Assembly: GCA_030549495.1 (NCBI GenBank)
Contig: JAUIRK010000858.1
Span: 384,501 to 448,500 of the forward strand
DNA length: 64,000 nt
Origin: Nectonema munidae
Taxonomy: Eukaryota > Nematomorpha > Nectonematoida > Nectonematidae
Direction: 5' to 3'
Shown: one piece after another, positions 35,389 to 47,114 of the stretch
Position numbering within the stretch: position 1 is the stretch's first letter
Layout: every line of letters begins with the position of its first letter
Program-made: the position numbers and the translations under genes
Notes under the pieces: generated by a model
Seen by the model: only the letters and a program-made list of their open reading frames with translations
Database searches by the model: none
What the model was told of the DNA's origin: nothing

Positions 35389-35394
35389 AATAAA
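35389..35394 (+). promoter_or_regulatory. Poly(A) signal AATAAA after SZT2
   Basis: Canonical AATAAA starts 9 bp after the SZT2 stop codon, implying a very short 3' UTR. A second AATAAA lies near 35577. Confidence 0.55.
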
Positions 35395-36090
35395 TGAAAT
35401 TTTTTAAATCCATATTTTATGTAGTCCGTATATTTTTATACCTCAACTTTCTTTATATGTGATTTCATCTTTACAGTTTTATAGAGGAAATCTTCACCTT
35501 CATGATTTTATGCCATTAAAATACGTTTAGATTTCTTAATAGGGCAATAAAAAGTTCATAAAATGATTTTCTCAAAAATAAAGTAGATGATGTAATTCAT
35601 ATGTTTTCAAATCTTATTTAGGAAGCATAACTTCATTCTTCTTTTTTTACTTATTTCTTGTTGAGAATTTTGCTTCAAATATAAATTATTAGGCCTGGAC
35701 ATAAAAAAGTTTCTGCATACCACTGCATTGACAACATTTTTATCCTTACGATTTGGACTTCAGGCTAAATAAAAAGCTGCCTTGTAAAAAAGTGATAATA
35801 ATGATAACCAATTTTATCAGTTTATAACGACAGCTGCTTTTCAAAGCGAAATTGCACTCACAGCAAAGTGAGGATTCCCTTCCACTTCAACGATCCCACA
35901 GAGTCAAAGCATAAGCCGTAAAATGAATGAGAAACGTTCATCTTCAAGTGCACTCATCTATTCACACTACCATAAAATTATCCGCTTCTCATTTCCACTG
36001 AATCCAAAATTTGATTTCTCTGATGAACAAGAAAATCATAATAAAGTAGTGAAACGAACAAATCTTAGGTTTGAGACTAACCCCCTAAAG

Positions 36091-36488
36091 CAGAGGTCGG
36101 GAACCTATGGCTCGCGAGCCAGACATGGCTCTTTTGATGAATGCATCTGGCTCTCAGATAAATCATGTGGCATTCAGAATAAAGGGAGGTATTGCGATAA
36201 TGCATATCCTTCTTGCCAATTCTACACTCTCTTAATTTCGTCATCATTACGAATCACGACGATACAAATAAAGCTAATGATGATGCAGACTTTGCTTATT
36301 AATAAATAACTTCGATAAAACAATGCTGTTTAAAATAAATTCAGAGTTTTATTATACTATAAAATTGTTGGTCTTCTTTTTCCATTTAGTTGTAATCAGT
36401 ATTTAAAAATATATATGGCTCTCAGAAGATTAGATTTTAATTTATGTGTTTTTTGGGCTCTTTTAGTCAAAAAGCTTCCCGGCCCCTG
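36091..36488. mobile_element. hAT MITE, family M1, with 8-bp duplication
   Basis: Starts CAGAGGTCGGGAACCTATGG and ends AAGCTTCCCGGCCCCTG, inverted with respect to each other. CCCTAAAG flanks both sides (36083-36090 and 36489-36496). It is 398 bp and rich in GGCTCTC/GGCTCGCG words. A second copy in opposite orientation is at 62758-63153. The short open frames crossing it are not genes. Confidence 0.93.
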
Positions 36489-36514
36489 CCCTAAAGCCTC
36501 CTTATTCTTAAACG

Positions 36515-36615
36515 GTTAGGGTTGCCTATTGCCGACTTTACAAAAATAAAATTGCATGTTTTTATCAATACCTTTTAATACAAATCTGCTTTACAACAGA
36601 TATCGCCTGATTTTT
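36515..36615. repeat. Fragment of the TTAA-type MITE family
   Basis: GCCGACTTTACAAAAATAAA, TTTTAATACAAATCTGCTTT and AGATATCGCCTGATTTTTCT follow the order seen at 54631-54764, with the right end missing; SINE S1 copy 5 begins directly after it. Confidence 0.55.
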
Positions 36616-36625
36616 CTCTTTGAAA

Positions 36626-36770
36626 GGTAAAAGTACCATGGGGGGTTTTCATTGAGAAGGTTCAATTGAGCTCCTTGCATCGAACTATGAGGAAAGTAGG
36701 CTTGATGCAGGATTGAACCCCAGACCTTGAGTTATCTAAACCCAATATCTAACCAACCTTACTCATGCAC
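36626..36770 (-). repeat. tRNA-derived SINE, family S1 (copy 5, best preserved)
   Basis: On the minus strand: GAGTAAGGTTGGTTAGATAT, then TAACTCAAGGTCTGGGGTTC, AATCCTGCATCAAGCC and a body ending CATGGTACTTTTACC. It gives the fullest view of S1. Confidence 0.75.
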
Positions 36771-36774
36771 TTCT

Positions 36775-38310
36775 GGTTGAACGGGTTAAAGAAATCAATT
36801 TATTTCAGAGTCAGATAAATGAAGACTACGATTCGTCTTGAAAGTGAGTGATTTTAGGAAGAAAAATTGCAGAAATATTTGTTGGTTTGAAAATGAAATT
36901 ACTTGTGATGGGAAGGTAGGAAATCTTTTTTTTCATTCCAACGCCTATTTCAATATCATAGTGAATTGACCTTTTTAAAATTTAATTGCGTGGCGTTGGT
37001 TTTAAATTGTGAATATACGATAAACTTTATTATTTTTTACCGCTTCGGCCAAGTTTTTTCTGGAAAAAAGTAAAAATCTTTAAAATTAGCTACAACGTAA
37101 GAAAAATTTTTTTTGTAAAATCAAAAAATATTTCGTGTAAATATTGGATAGAGAGATGCAGTTTTTTAAAATACTAAATTATAAAGTCTGTTTCAAAACG
37201 CAGACGTTTTTCTTACCCTTCTCGAAGAGCGTTAATAATTTTCGTCGAACGAAGTTATAAAAAAGTTTAAGATGTAACTTTTTTATCGAGTTGTAAAGAA
37301 AATTCGTTATACTGAAATTGAAGGAAAAATTTACTTTAGAACATGGAAAATATTAATATGAAAAGATATCTAGCGCCATGAATATGTAAATCATGAAGTG
37401 AGATTCTTTACTCAATATATATGGATAAAGTTTTTTGTCATTAAGTTTGCCGCAGAATTACTCACTCTTTTTTATCCTACTCTAATTTGCATCTACATCT
37501 TCAATACACTCTTGATCTATTGTTGCTGTTTATCTTCAATATTAATGTCATTAACCATCGTCTACAGAGATGTATTCTTTAGAGAAAAAAACATTTTTCT
37601 CAATTGACACAGGACATATATTCCGTAGGCGAAACTAACAAGCTCTTATGTTTGATATCACCTTTTTTTAAACCCTTGAATTGCTCTTAAGCAATAATAA
37701 TTGGTTTGCCTTTTTAATTGAAATGTCTTCTTTTATAATAGTCTCAATAGCGATTCTTTTTCAAATAGCATCTAAAAAAGATTGATATTTTAAAGGAATA
37801 TCTTAATGAACAAATGGACCCTATATTTACTTTTTAAACGTAATGGAGTTTGCAAAAACATTTCTATCATAATTTTCCAATTGATTTTCCTTTTTGAACA
37901 CACTACCGCCTCCCGTACATATTACGTTTCAAAATGCAATTGATCAACCACTTCCTTCTCCATATGGTGTACGTAATATATCCCCTTTCTAAAGAGATAT
38001 GCTTTTCTAAAATCTAAATCATAAATATAATGGTATTTACTTTTGGTTTCTTCTTGAAAAAATATCCAGCTTTGCCACAATTCTTCGTGATTCCATACAA
38101 TTCCAAGAAATTACCACTTCAAAGATGTAATTATTGGTATTGTTGTCAATACTTAATTACTAATGTACTTTTTGAAACAATATACAATTATACAATATAA
38201 ATTATTTAGAATGAAAAAGATTTTACTTCTGCATACACTACATTTTGATACTACTTGTTTTACTTTTAAAACTGAACAGGGTAAATTTTTACTTCTCACG
38301 AAATGAGTTA
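36775..38310. other. AT-rich intergenic stretch
   Basis: No coding or repeat structure was recognised apart from the retroelement fossil that follows. The open frame at 37398-37607 is Phe/Leu-rich and has no motif. Confidence 0.4.
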
Positions 38311-38316
38311 AATGAG

Positions 38317-39280
38317 TTATTCCCCCAATTCGATGTGAAGTTTTTCTAACGGGTTAAGTGGTATTCTTGCAGAGAAGTCTCTAGAAAATGTGTCTACAAA
38401 CCTGTTTTCTTTACCTGCTCTGTAAACAACATCATAAGAAAAACAGAACATCTCTCCACGCCTCCGTTCTATCTTCTCATATTTAGTACGACCGCAATGT
38501 TTTTCCTCCAGCATAAAAAATGAAGATCTTTGATCAGTTATCAATGTGAATTTTTTGTTAAAGAGCAAATATTTCCATTTCTCAATAGAATATATTAGGA
38601 AAAAAGATACAGGCCTACCGTTTTGATTTAAGGTTGCTGAAATTGCAATATCGCTCTCATCCGTTTCTACTTTGAAAAGCATCGTTTAATCTGTAGATGG
38701 CATAGTAATATCGGCCAAAGTTGATTTAATTTTATTGAAGTCGTCTATGGCAGTTCAATTGAGTGGAAAATTTGCCTTAATCTTTACCTCAATTAGGGGA
38801 TTTATTAAGTCTTAAAATAAAGGTATCCTACGCGCATAATAAGCGAATAACCCTAGTACTCTTTTAAATCAGAAATTGATTAGATTTTATAAGCTCTGGG
38901 TCATGTTTAATAGTTTGAAATGAAACTTGATAACCTAAGATATTAATAGTGTTTTTAAAAATTTAGATTTTTTGTTAACATTTAAATTAGCTCTAGAGAC
39001 ACACTTAAAAAACTTGCGTAATTTTCTGTCCAGATCTTTTTTCTCCATTCCCATCATGTAACATTATGGATGTAAGCTACAATCCCACTCAATTTGTTAT
39101 CAGTGATAACAAAAAAAATGCTCACTTTTATATTGTCAGCGTAGTAGTCCATGGAGAGCGTTTTAATTTTAGGTATGAAGTATGTAACTTTTGTACTCCC
39201 AAGATCTACCCTTTTCCAATTAATTAGGAGATGGTGAAATGATCTAATAATGAGTGTTTGAAAAAAGATTTTGACCATGA
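38317..39280 (-). mobile_element. Ty3/Gypsy-like LTR retrotransposon fossil, RT-RNase H part
   Basis: The minus strand encodes a recognisable RT to RNase H region: LFKVETDESDIAISATLNQ followed by a FTLITDQRS box and VVYRAGKENRFVDTFSR, the usual Gypsy RNase H order, with RT-like sequence before it (up to about 39280). It is a fossil, broken in several places. No LTRs, gag or integrase were identified, so it is a fragment of unknown but considerable age. Confidence 0.8.
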
Positions 39281-39828
39281 AAGGAAAACTACTCCCTTAT
39301 GAATGAAAAATTCGGCATCTTTATCTTGTTAATGGAAATTAGAACCTAGGGTAAGAAATCTTGAAAATTTTAAGTTAGTGTTTCCATAATTAAAGCAAAT
39401 GCTAATAAGTAAAGGTATAGTCACCTACAAGAAAATTTCATATGAATCTCTTGCGTGAGGGAGATTCTTTTAGAATTTAGATTATGAAATGAAGATGGAA
39501 ACTTTTTGTAATTAAAAAAATGTATACTTTCATGATAAATAAGAATTTCGAAAAAGGATTGGTTAACAAATATTCAGAGTGATATCCGTTTATATCTCCA
39601 GATAAAATAATATATGGTAGTAATAAGAGAGCCTCATCAACAAGATACTCTTCAATTAAAAAACTATCAAATTTTGTGTCAAATAAATTTTGAAGAGCTT
39701 TTTTTTAACACAGATTGTGAAAATAATGTTCTGATGAAAGTTGAGCTACCAAGGAAGGATCATCATAAAATGAAGGGCAAAATTCGACACTCTATAAAAT
39801 AGAGTTGAAATAACAAATTATAATTATT

Positions 39829-41800
39829 TTGTTTGTTTGTTTGTTTGTTGTAGTTGACGCAGCTTGTAGACCTGAAGGTGCGAAAGCTGGAAATTGTGCT
39901 TAAAAGTGTTAAACAGAATGGATAACATCGTTGCCACGTTAAAAGGGTAAAAGGTGTAAAGTAAGTAAAGAATTTAAGAAAAGGAAAGATAGAGGTAGAA
40001 ACATAATAATGTAAAGAAGGGACATGCTTAGGTGAGAAGCAAAATTGATAAACTAAGGTGCATTATACGTCAAAATTAGTTCTATTGACTTAAGTAATGA
40101 TGCAAATCGAGTTATCAAATGGGGTCTATGACAAATTTCTGGTAGTGAAGTTAAAGGGAAATCGCCATTTTTGATGAGAGAGACATTGAATCGGTCTGTT
40201 AAAATAGAAGTTGTTGAACAAAGAAACAAGAGGTGTTCGGGAGTTTCCAAGTCGTTGCAAAAGCGGCATATAGCATCTTCGGATTTACCTATTAGGTGCA
40301 GAAACTTTTTGCATCTGCAATTACTAGAAAGCCTTCTTAATACTACTGGTGGAATTGCAATGACTTTGTGTTTTTTCAACTTATGCTTAAAGCTTATCAA
40401 ATCGATAAAAGAATACTTACAACAGTGGTTCCCAACCTTTTTTTATCCCGTTCCCCCTTTTTCATTCACTTTTTTTACCTGTGGACCCCTACAACTGATT
40501 AGTTTGAGCCAACAAAATTAATCAAAGATTTTTATGCAAAAATTATTGTAGTCATCTGATTAAATCGTATGCTTATTCATATGAAATCAGAGAAATCGTA
40601 AAGCCTGACATAAAATGTGAATAAAATTTTTTTCCAATTAAAATATACATTTTTCAAAAATATTGTAACTAATAAAAAGGATATATAAACATTGAAAATA
40701 TGAAACTTTAAAAAAGGGAAGAAAATATTTATTTAAAAAAGTTCTAAATATATATATTTATATTGATTTAGAAAATAGAAGTATTTAATGGAGATTCAGC
40801 ATAAGTAGTTTGAAGTAGAATTTCCATGGACCCCTTGAAATTCTTCCATGGACCCCCTGTTGGGAACCACTGACTTACAAGTTTTGCTCATTTGCCACTC
40901 TTAAACCCAGAACTTTTCAACTTTTGATCGAATATAGTTTTTCAAGGATTTAGTCGATAAGAGATGGGTACGGCCTCTTGTGTTTAGAGCTAATTTAGCA
41001 AGCTTATCTACAAATTCATTACCGAAAATTCCACTATGACTTGGGCACCAAATTAATCTGATGGAAAAGTAATCAATTAGGTCTAAATAAAGATGGAAGA
41101 TTTCAGCAATTGAAAAGTTCAGAGATTTATGCTTTATTGATTTGATTAGTGACAGTGAATCGGAGAGAATATATATAATTGAGTAATTAGGAAAACACCT
41201 TTTATTACTAGATAAATACTGTAACGCAGATATCAAAGCGGCGGATTCTGCGGAAAATAAAGAAGCATAAGCACCTATACTAAATGAATAAGAGTATAAT
41301 GGTTTGCTTAGATCGTCTAAAAATACGGCAAAAGAGGATGTTGCGTTATCATAAGAACCGTCAGTGAATATGAGTGGAAATTTCGATGAGCAAGAGATAT
41401 TTTGGCATAATTTTAGGGCTTGGGCTTTAGAAGAACAGATTGTGATTTTTGGTTGGAAATTTACAATGGAAAGATTGTATGATCGTGGAGGAAGCTGAAT
41501 TTTAAAGCAGTGGGAGAAATAACGTCCAAAGTATTTTCGGAACAGGTGTTGAAAGAGGTCGTAATTGGAGTAGTGGATATTGGGACAGAAGCTTAATCCA
41601 AAAGATTCATAATGTTGATTTTTAGAGATGAACGAGATTTTCTTAGAAAAAATAAGCTTTTCAAGATATAAATCAATTGGAACTAAAGAGGAAGCCACAA
41701 GAATAAGAGTTTTGGGGGTAGATATTTGACATTTTAGAGCTTTTCTTAATATAGAGTAAAATAGTACACTGAAGATGTTGAGATAAATTATAATTATAAC
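39829..41800 (-). pseudogene. LINE relic with RNase H domain, split by a MITE
   Basis: The minus strand shows a post-RT region, then an RNase H domain (FPLIFTDGSYDNATSSFAV, SAESAALISALQYL, YILSDSLSLI, IRLIWCPSHSGIFGNEFVDK) at 41390-40960, then the C-terminal zinc-knuckle region with ICRFCNDLETPEHLLFLCS (40400-40053). RNase H places it in the I/R1/LOA-type group and not CR1/jockey. The 3' end carries a (CAAA)n-like tail (39829-39849). The 450-bp MITE at 40423-40872 sits inside; without it the frame runs through CKYSFIDLISFKHKL, with one stop just before. 5'-truncated: no RT core or endonuclease is present. Confidence 0.88.
40423..40872. mobile_element. hAT MITE inserted in the LINE, 8-bp duplication
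   Basis: Begins CAGTGGTTCCCAACCTTTT and ends CTGTTGGGAACCACTG. ACTTACAA flanks both sides (40415-40422 and 40873-40880). 450 bp, no coding capacity. Its insertion into LINE coding sequence shows it is younger than that LINE copy. Confidence 0.96.
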
Positions 41801-41986
41801 GAATTTATAAATAAAAAACTTATAATTGAAAATTACGGCACTTCGAAAAATTGTCATATTCTATTTTTTATTTGCATATAAAGAATATTTAAATTTGTTT
41901 TGGATTTTTTTAATTTCAATTTTAAATAATAGTTTGTTTTACTAAATTTTTTATTTTTCTTGATCTTTTTTAAATATATTTAGGGT

Positions 41987-42165
41987 AGAGCCTCAATGGT
42001 TTTAGGGTGTACCTCTCAGCTTAACAGTTGAAGGTCAGGGGTTCGATCCCCAAGGCTCCCAACTCTAAAAACAAATTCACAAAAACTGTGATTAATCATC
42101 TTAAGCATAATGCGAGCGTATAGCCTTAAGGCTGAAAGTGCTTTGATATCTCCAACCAACCAACC
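41987..42165 (+). repeat. tRNA-derived SINE, family S3, complete with 15-bp duplication
   Basis: A-box-like region CTCAATGGTTTTAGGGTGTA, B-box GGGGTTCGATCCCC, a unique body and a (CCAA)n tail. The 15-bp sequence AAATATATTTAGGGT flanks both ends (41972-41986 and 42166-42180), a textbook LINE-mediated target duplication. The 3' part recurs at 42700-42787 and 16511-16557. It is not a true tRNA gene: the long non-tRNA body and tail and the insertion footprint exclude that. Confidence 0.95.
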
Positions 42166-42189
42166 AAATATATTTAGGGTTTTTGGGAA

Positions 42190-43840
42190 AAAAATCTTAG
42201 ACTTGGACCAAGTTTAATATTTTAGTTTTTTTACCTCTATGAATGTCAGGCAATTGATAAAGTTTAGTGATTAGAAATACCAAATATTTTCTGTGAGAGA
42301 ACAATATCTCAATTATTATCCTGTAGTTTCACAGAGAAAGTGATGTGATGGTTATGAGTCAGAAAAAAGTTTCATCGCTTACCATTATTACTGCACACAA
42401 ACCTTTCCCCATTCTAATGAATTGAGATAAATTTTAAGAATAAAATATTTTACATAAATAATTTAGAAGGATCCTTGATATTAAAGAATCAAGATTTCTG
42501 AAAGATCATAAGTCTGCGTTTTTTAGGTGAGATTAGATGATCCTAATTGAAGTAAAATTTCAAAAAGATTAACTAAGTTTGGATAGCGTAAAAAACGCAC
42601 AGTAGAAAATGAAAAAAGATTTCGAATATAATATAAGGGTTAAATCTGACAATATAATTGATTTACTTTGCCTTCCCACAAATTGCTCTTTATGGTATTC
42701 TATTAAACAAAATTTTTGGAGATCTTCAAGCATAACGCAAGCATATAGCCTTACGGAGGAAGGTGTTTTGATAATCTCCAGCCAAACATCTGAAGAAAGA
42801 AAATAAATTAGTTTATTTTGGAGTTATTATATAAGTTGAAAATTTGTGATAATTTTTTAAGGCTTATTTTATTCAAATTGTTCCAAATACTATTTTTTAT
42901 CAAGTTTAAAACTGACTCAATTATTACATCGACATAGCTTTTTTAACTTCATTTTTGTATTATTTCAATATATTTTTGTACCTGGTGCAATTCTTCAATT
43001 TTCCTAAGGGAATGTAAAAATGGACAAAACCATGGTTTCCTATTTAGTTTAACTTTAAACTTGATCATAAGAGGGCTATCAACTAAAGTTTTTTTAATAA
43101 GAGTAAGCATTATGATAAACAAGTTAATAAACTGGGGAAAAATTAATTTCGAAACAAAATAAAGCTTGAATAAGACTTGATTGGAGTATCAAAAAAGAAA
43201 ATGATTGGTAATAACAGTGATGCTATTATAAGAGGAATACATATTATTTTTTTATTAGTTTTCAATATATTCCTAATAAAAAATGTCGTTATTTTTTTCC
43301 TTAATCTTTTTAAATTTTTATATTTTTGTTAAAACTGAAGATGAAATAACTATTAAGATGCCAAATGTTATTTCAATTCATGTAAGTTTTTGATGCTACT
43401 AAAAATATAAAAATATTTGAAAATTATAATATAATAGATTTTATATTATTCACCTGTTTGAGACTAACTTTGCTATGCAATATTATCCAATCTTTTTTTT
43501 AATTAAAGTCAACTGTTATGAGTGGAGTATTAGCATAAGTTCTTGCCTGCAGGATTTTAATTTTGTTGCCCATTTGAAGTTGTTATAACACTTTAAACAA
43601 AGAAAACATATCTAAAATAGGGAAACAAAGTGTAGCAAACTATTTTTTAATTACTATTTGGTTTTTTATTAATGATATGTTGATACAAATATATATAAAT
43701 AAATATATGGTAATACAAATAAACCTTTAAATAAAAAAAACAGAATGTAAATAACATTTACATACTATGAAATTGCTACATATATTCAAAGCAGATCTCA
43801 TATCTTTTATCACTTGTATTGGTTCTGTTTCTTGGTGATC
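42190..43840. other. AT-rich stretch with one SINE fragment
   Basis: Apart from the SINE S3 fragment (42700-42787) I see no exon or repeat. Confidence 0.4.
42700..42787 (+). repeat. SINE S3 3' fragment
   Basis: ATCTTCAAGCATAACGCAAG, then CATATAGCCTTACGG and ATAATCTCCAGCCAAA match the 3' half of 41987-42165 with scattered differences and a decayed tail. Confidence 0.7.
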
Positions 43841-43845
43841 ATCAT

Positions 43846-44310
43846 TTAAGTGCTAATTCGTAGTAGGTCTTGAGTTCTTCGTCAGTGAGTGGCAAAGGTT
43901 CGACGTTGCAACCATCGATGTCTAGGACTCTGGTCGTGCGTTGTAGCACTTCAGTCACTGCTATCTTGTCTTCGTCGTCATCTTCTGCATGTTGTAGTAC
44001 ATCGGGTTTGTTAGTAATGTCAGTTTGTTAACAGCATTTGACAATGATTCAACGAAAGTTGGTTTTGAAATTATGAATCAATTCGAAATCTCGTGTCTGT
44101 AGGTGGCAGTTCATCCTCACTGGTAAAGGTGGTCTTTGACCTTGATCAATCTGTTTGGAACTATGTTGGAATGCGCGCTGTCCATAATCAGTAGCACCAG
44201 TGATCGTTGAAGTTGCAACTGCATATGGTTTGCTTCGTACCAGCCTCAGCCTTGCTTTTCAAATCATCGCAAAATTTACTTTTACGTTGTGGCATTATTT
44301 TGGAATGGTT
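43846..44310 (-). pseudogene. Unrecognised coding relic with acidic C-terminus
   Basis: From high to low coordinates: an ATG-led frame MPQRKSKFCDDLKSK (44304 on), an overlapping frame VATSTITGATDYGQRAFQHS then GQRPPLPVRMNCHLQTRDFE (about 44225-44060), and a last frame HAEDDDEDKIAVTEVLQRTT, RVLDIDGCNVEPLPLTDEEL, KTYYELALK with a stop near 43846. The frame changes at least twice. The base composition is much less AT-rich than its surroundings, so it arrived by transposition or retroposition or is a remnant exon. I cannot name the family. Confidence 0.4.
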
Positions 44311-44718
44311 AGCTTTGTTTTAAAGTGCTTCTTGGCAAGTAGTAACGACACCGGTTCAAGACATTTCGTCTCTAAGTACTTTTAAGTTAACTCTGGAAAT
44401 CATTATCGGACTAATTAATATCTTCAGTTATAATTAATTTCATTTCCGTTAATAAAGTAAATACAAAACAAAGTTTAAAAGGTAAAATGAAGAAATCAAC
44501 CTTTTTTAACTCAAAAGCAAAAAAAACTAGTCATTGCATTTGGAGGCCTTTAAAACATAAAAAGGTTTAATTTAAATTTTAAAAATTTGCGTAGCCTCCA
44601 TGTAAAGTAATAAATTTATAATAAAACAATTAGATAGTTATATAAATCTAGTTTAGCGCTACAATCTATTTTTTTATAAATTAATAATGGAAAAAGTTGA
44701 AGGAGCCGGACTTGGAAC

Positions 44719-46403
44719 CAGGGTTGTGGTGTCGAAGCGGGAGTCGCACTTTTTGAATCGGAGTCGTAGAAAAAATGTTGGGATTCCGACTCCGGTTATT
44801 AATTGAAACTCTACTTTTTTAATTGTGCAGCGATTTATTGTAGTTTGAGATCTGATTGATACATTAGTTTAGTAATTAAATTTGTTTGCATATAGACAAG
44901 TATCAAAAAGTGTTTCTCCATCTTTTTTTCCACATCCCTTTGGAATTTGGATCCCCTATATTTCCGTATACCTCCCTTACCACTTAAAAGTCTATTTACA
45001 TTATATTTTCTGAATGATAAAATTACTTTTGTTCAAAGTGAACTTCAAATCATTTTTATTATGATACAAATTTTACTGTACTGAATTCTACGATAAAGAA
45101 AAGGTAAGAATTTTATACACAACTTATGAGTTTGATTTAATCTTATTTTTATATAGTTATGAATCTACTCAAAATTAATTTAACAAAACCACAGTTTTTT
45201 TACTATATTATAAAAAAAAATTTAATTTAAATTTATACATATTAGGGCAATTTTCGTGATTAATTTTTTGAATACACGGTTTAGTGGGGAAATATTGCAG
45301 CAGAAGTCGTTCCCTATGTCCAGTCTACTTTTCGACTTTCTTTCAATTGAAATTAAAGCCAAAAACATTCCACAAAGAAAGCTCAGAAAAGGACTAAAAC
45401 TTAGAGAGTTACATTTGCAATTTCAGGATGGATGGGATGATACTCTATCCAAAAGTTTAAATGTTAAATTTGAATGTGTTGTTTTCATCAATATCTGAAA
45501 CATATTAAACTTCCTTTTAAAATGAATTTTTGAAGAAGAAAACTAGATCATTCTTGATATTTGTCTGCAGTAGAAAAAAAACCTTACAAATTCTGCTTTT
45601 AAATTCTTCGAAAGTGTCAATATTTTTTTTTCACAATAAAAAAAACGATTAATTGGAGTGTATTATTTCGTGCTATAAAAAGTAAAAAAGGTATAATAAA
45701 GTTAAATTATATTCCTAAAAATTATATCAGTAAAACATTTATATCAATTAATTCCAAAAGAAAATGAAAAACATAAATTTGATAGGAGAATAGAAGAGTT
45801 AGTTTTCTTCTTTACTCCTTTTTTACTCAATTAGACTGCGATCTCCTATTTTTTCAATTACGCCCTACTAGGGGAGGTAGACACCCTATCGGTTAAGAAT
45901 CACTGTCATTATAGATGTGATAAAAATCTATCATCTCACAGTGGCATAAATGATATAGAGATTGTCATGAAAGCAAAAACGCGAAGATTTTACACGTCTT
46001 AGCTTTCAAATTGTAATGAACAAACTAAATGGTAAAAATAATTATGACTAAAAAAATTCAAACCTAAGTACATTTTAATGTTGATATTAAAATAGCAGTA
46101 TGGATAAAAATGATATTTAAAGAAATTATGTAAACTAGATTTAAAGTTAAAACTTTGCAAGTTTGATTTGGAGATCATTTTTACAATTTTAGAAATCGGA
46201 ATCAGTGTAAATATTAATCGATTGCTCGAGTCTAAATCGAAGTAGCGCTTTATGTACGCTAAAGTCACAGTTGTTTTCTGGAGTAGGAGTTGGAGTCGAA
46301 AATTTTGGTTTACCTAAGTCAGAGTTGGAATTGGAGTCGGAAATGTTCATCTAGCGGAGTCGGAGTCGGGAGTCTCAAAAAAATTTCCGACTCCACAATC
46401 CTG
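44719..46403. mobile_element. 1.7-kb hAT-like element with GGAGTCG-rich ends
   Basis: The left end CAGGGTTGTGGTGTCGAAG and right end CCGACTCCACAATCCTG are inverted. CTTGGAAC flanks both sides (44711-44718 and 46404-46411), an exact 8-bp duplication. Both ends carry many GGAGTCG words (for example GGAGTCGGAGTCGGGAGTC near 46360). The interior has no recognisable transposase; the open frame at 45256-45498 has no motif I know. A second hAT-like right end, CGGTTAAGAATCACTG at 45887-45902, suggests a nested MITE. Confidence 0.85.
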
Positions 46404-46411
46404 CTTGGAAC

Positions 46412-47114
46412 CGTAGCCAGGCATTAAAATATTTCTGTTTCTGATACGAAATCAAAGCCAAACAATTTTTTCTTGCTTTGAAACCCTCGTTACCAGTCTG
46501 TTTGTTCCTTGCCTTGGAGGACCTCAATAATTTAATTAAACCATACGCGCCTTTGGTGTAAATGTCTGATCCCAATAATAATCCAGGGATTTTGTTTATT
46601 TATAATAATATAGTGAGGACAATGTTGAAAGTTTAAAGTTGCATAAGAAGTATTGATCCGCTAACGTTGGTATTCCACAACATTCCAATTATAAGCTTTT
46701 ATTTTCGGATAATTCGCACCGTAACTTTAGAAACATTGAGCTTCAAATTTTTTTATATAATATTTATATAAGGTAAATAGAATGAATAAAAATAAAGAAA
46801 TAGTTTTCAAAGGATTAATATCTATATGCTTGTGGTATGTTAGATGTGTTTTGCATTTTCTTTCACACACTTATCTATTTCAACTTTAAATATTTCTTGG
46901 CTTTTAAATTCTGTTTACTCAAATAAACCTAACCCCCTTTTTTAGTCTATAAACCCTGGTTAAAAAGTTCGGACTAAACGCGAGTGCTTGCTAAGAGATG
47001 TATCAACCCGATCTATTAAAAACGTGCTCTTGTATCTTTAGAAATGTCAATCAAGTGGTTTATCCATTTGAAATGATCTACTAAACTCTTTTTATGGCAT
47101 GCATTTTTTTCTAG
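46412..47114. other. Region just upstream of the first PHM exon found
   Basis: No convincing signal-peptide exon. An ATG-led frame near 46781 (MNKNKEIVFKGLISICLW) has a hydrophobic stretch but no fitting phase-0 donor was found after it. Confidence 0.35.

Noticed and set aside
35923-36309. 128-codon frame on the plus strand
   Set aside because: Its second half runs through the inverted ends of the MITE at 36091-36488, so it is chance coding.
37398-37607. 69-codon hydrophobic frame
   Set aside because: Phe/Leu/Ile-rich as expected from random T-rich DNA; no supporting motif or neighbour.
41987-42070. tRNA gene
   Set aside because: It has A- and B-box-like segments, but the acceptor stem does not pair well and it continues into a SINE body with a tail and 15-bp target duplications.
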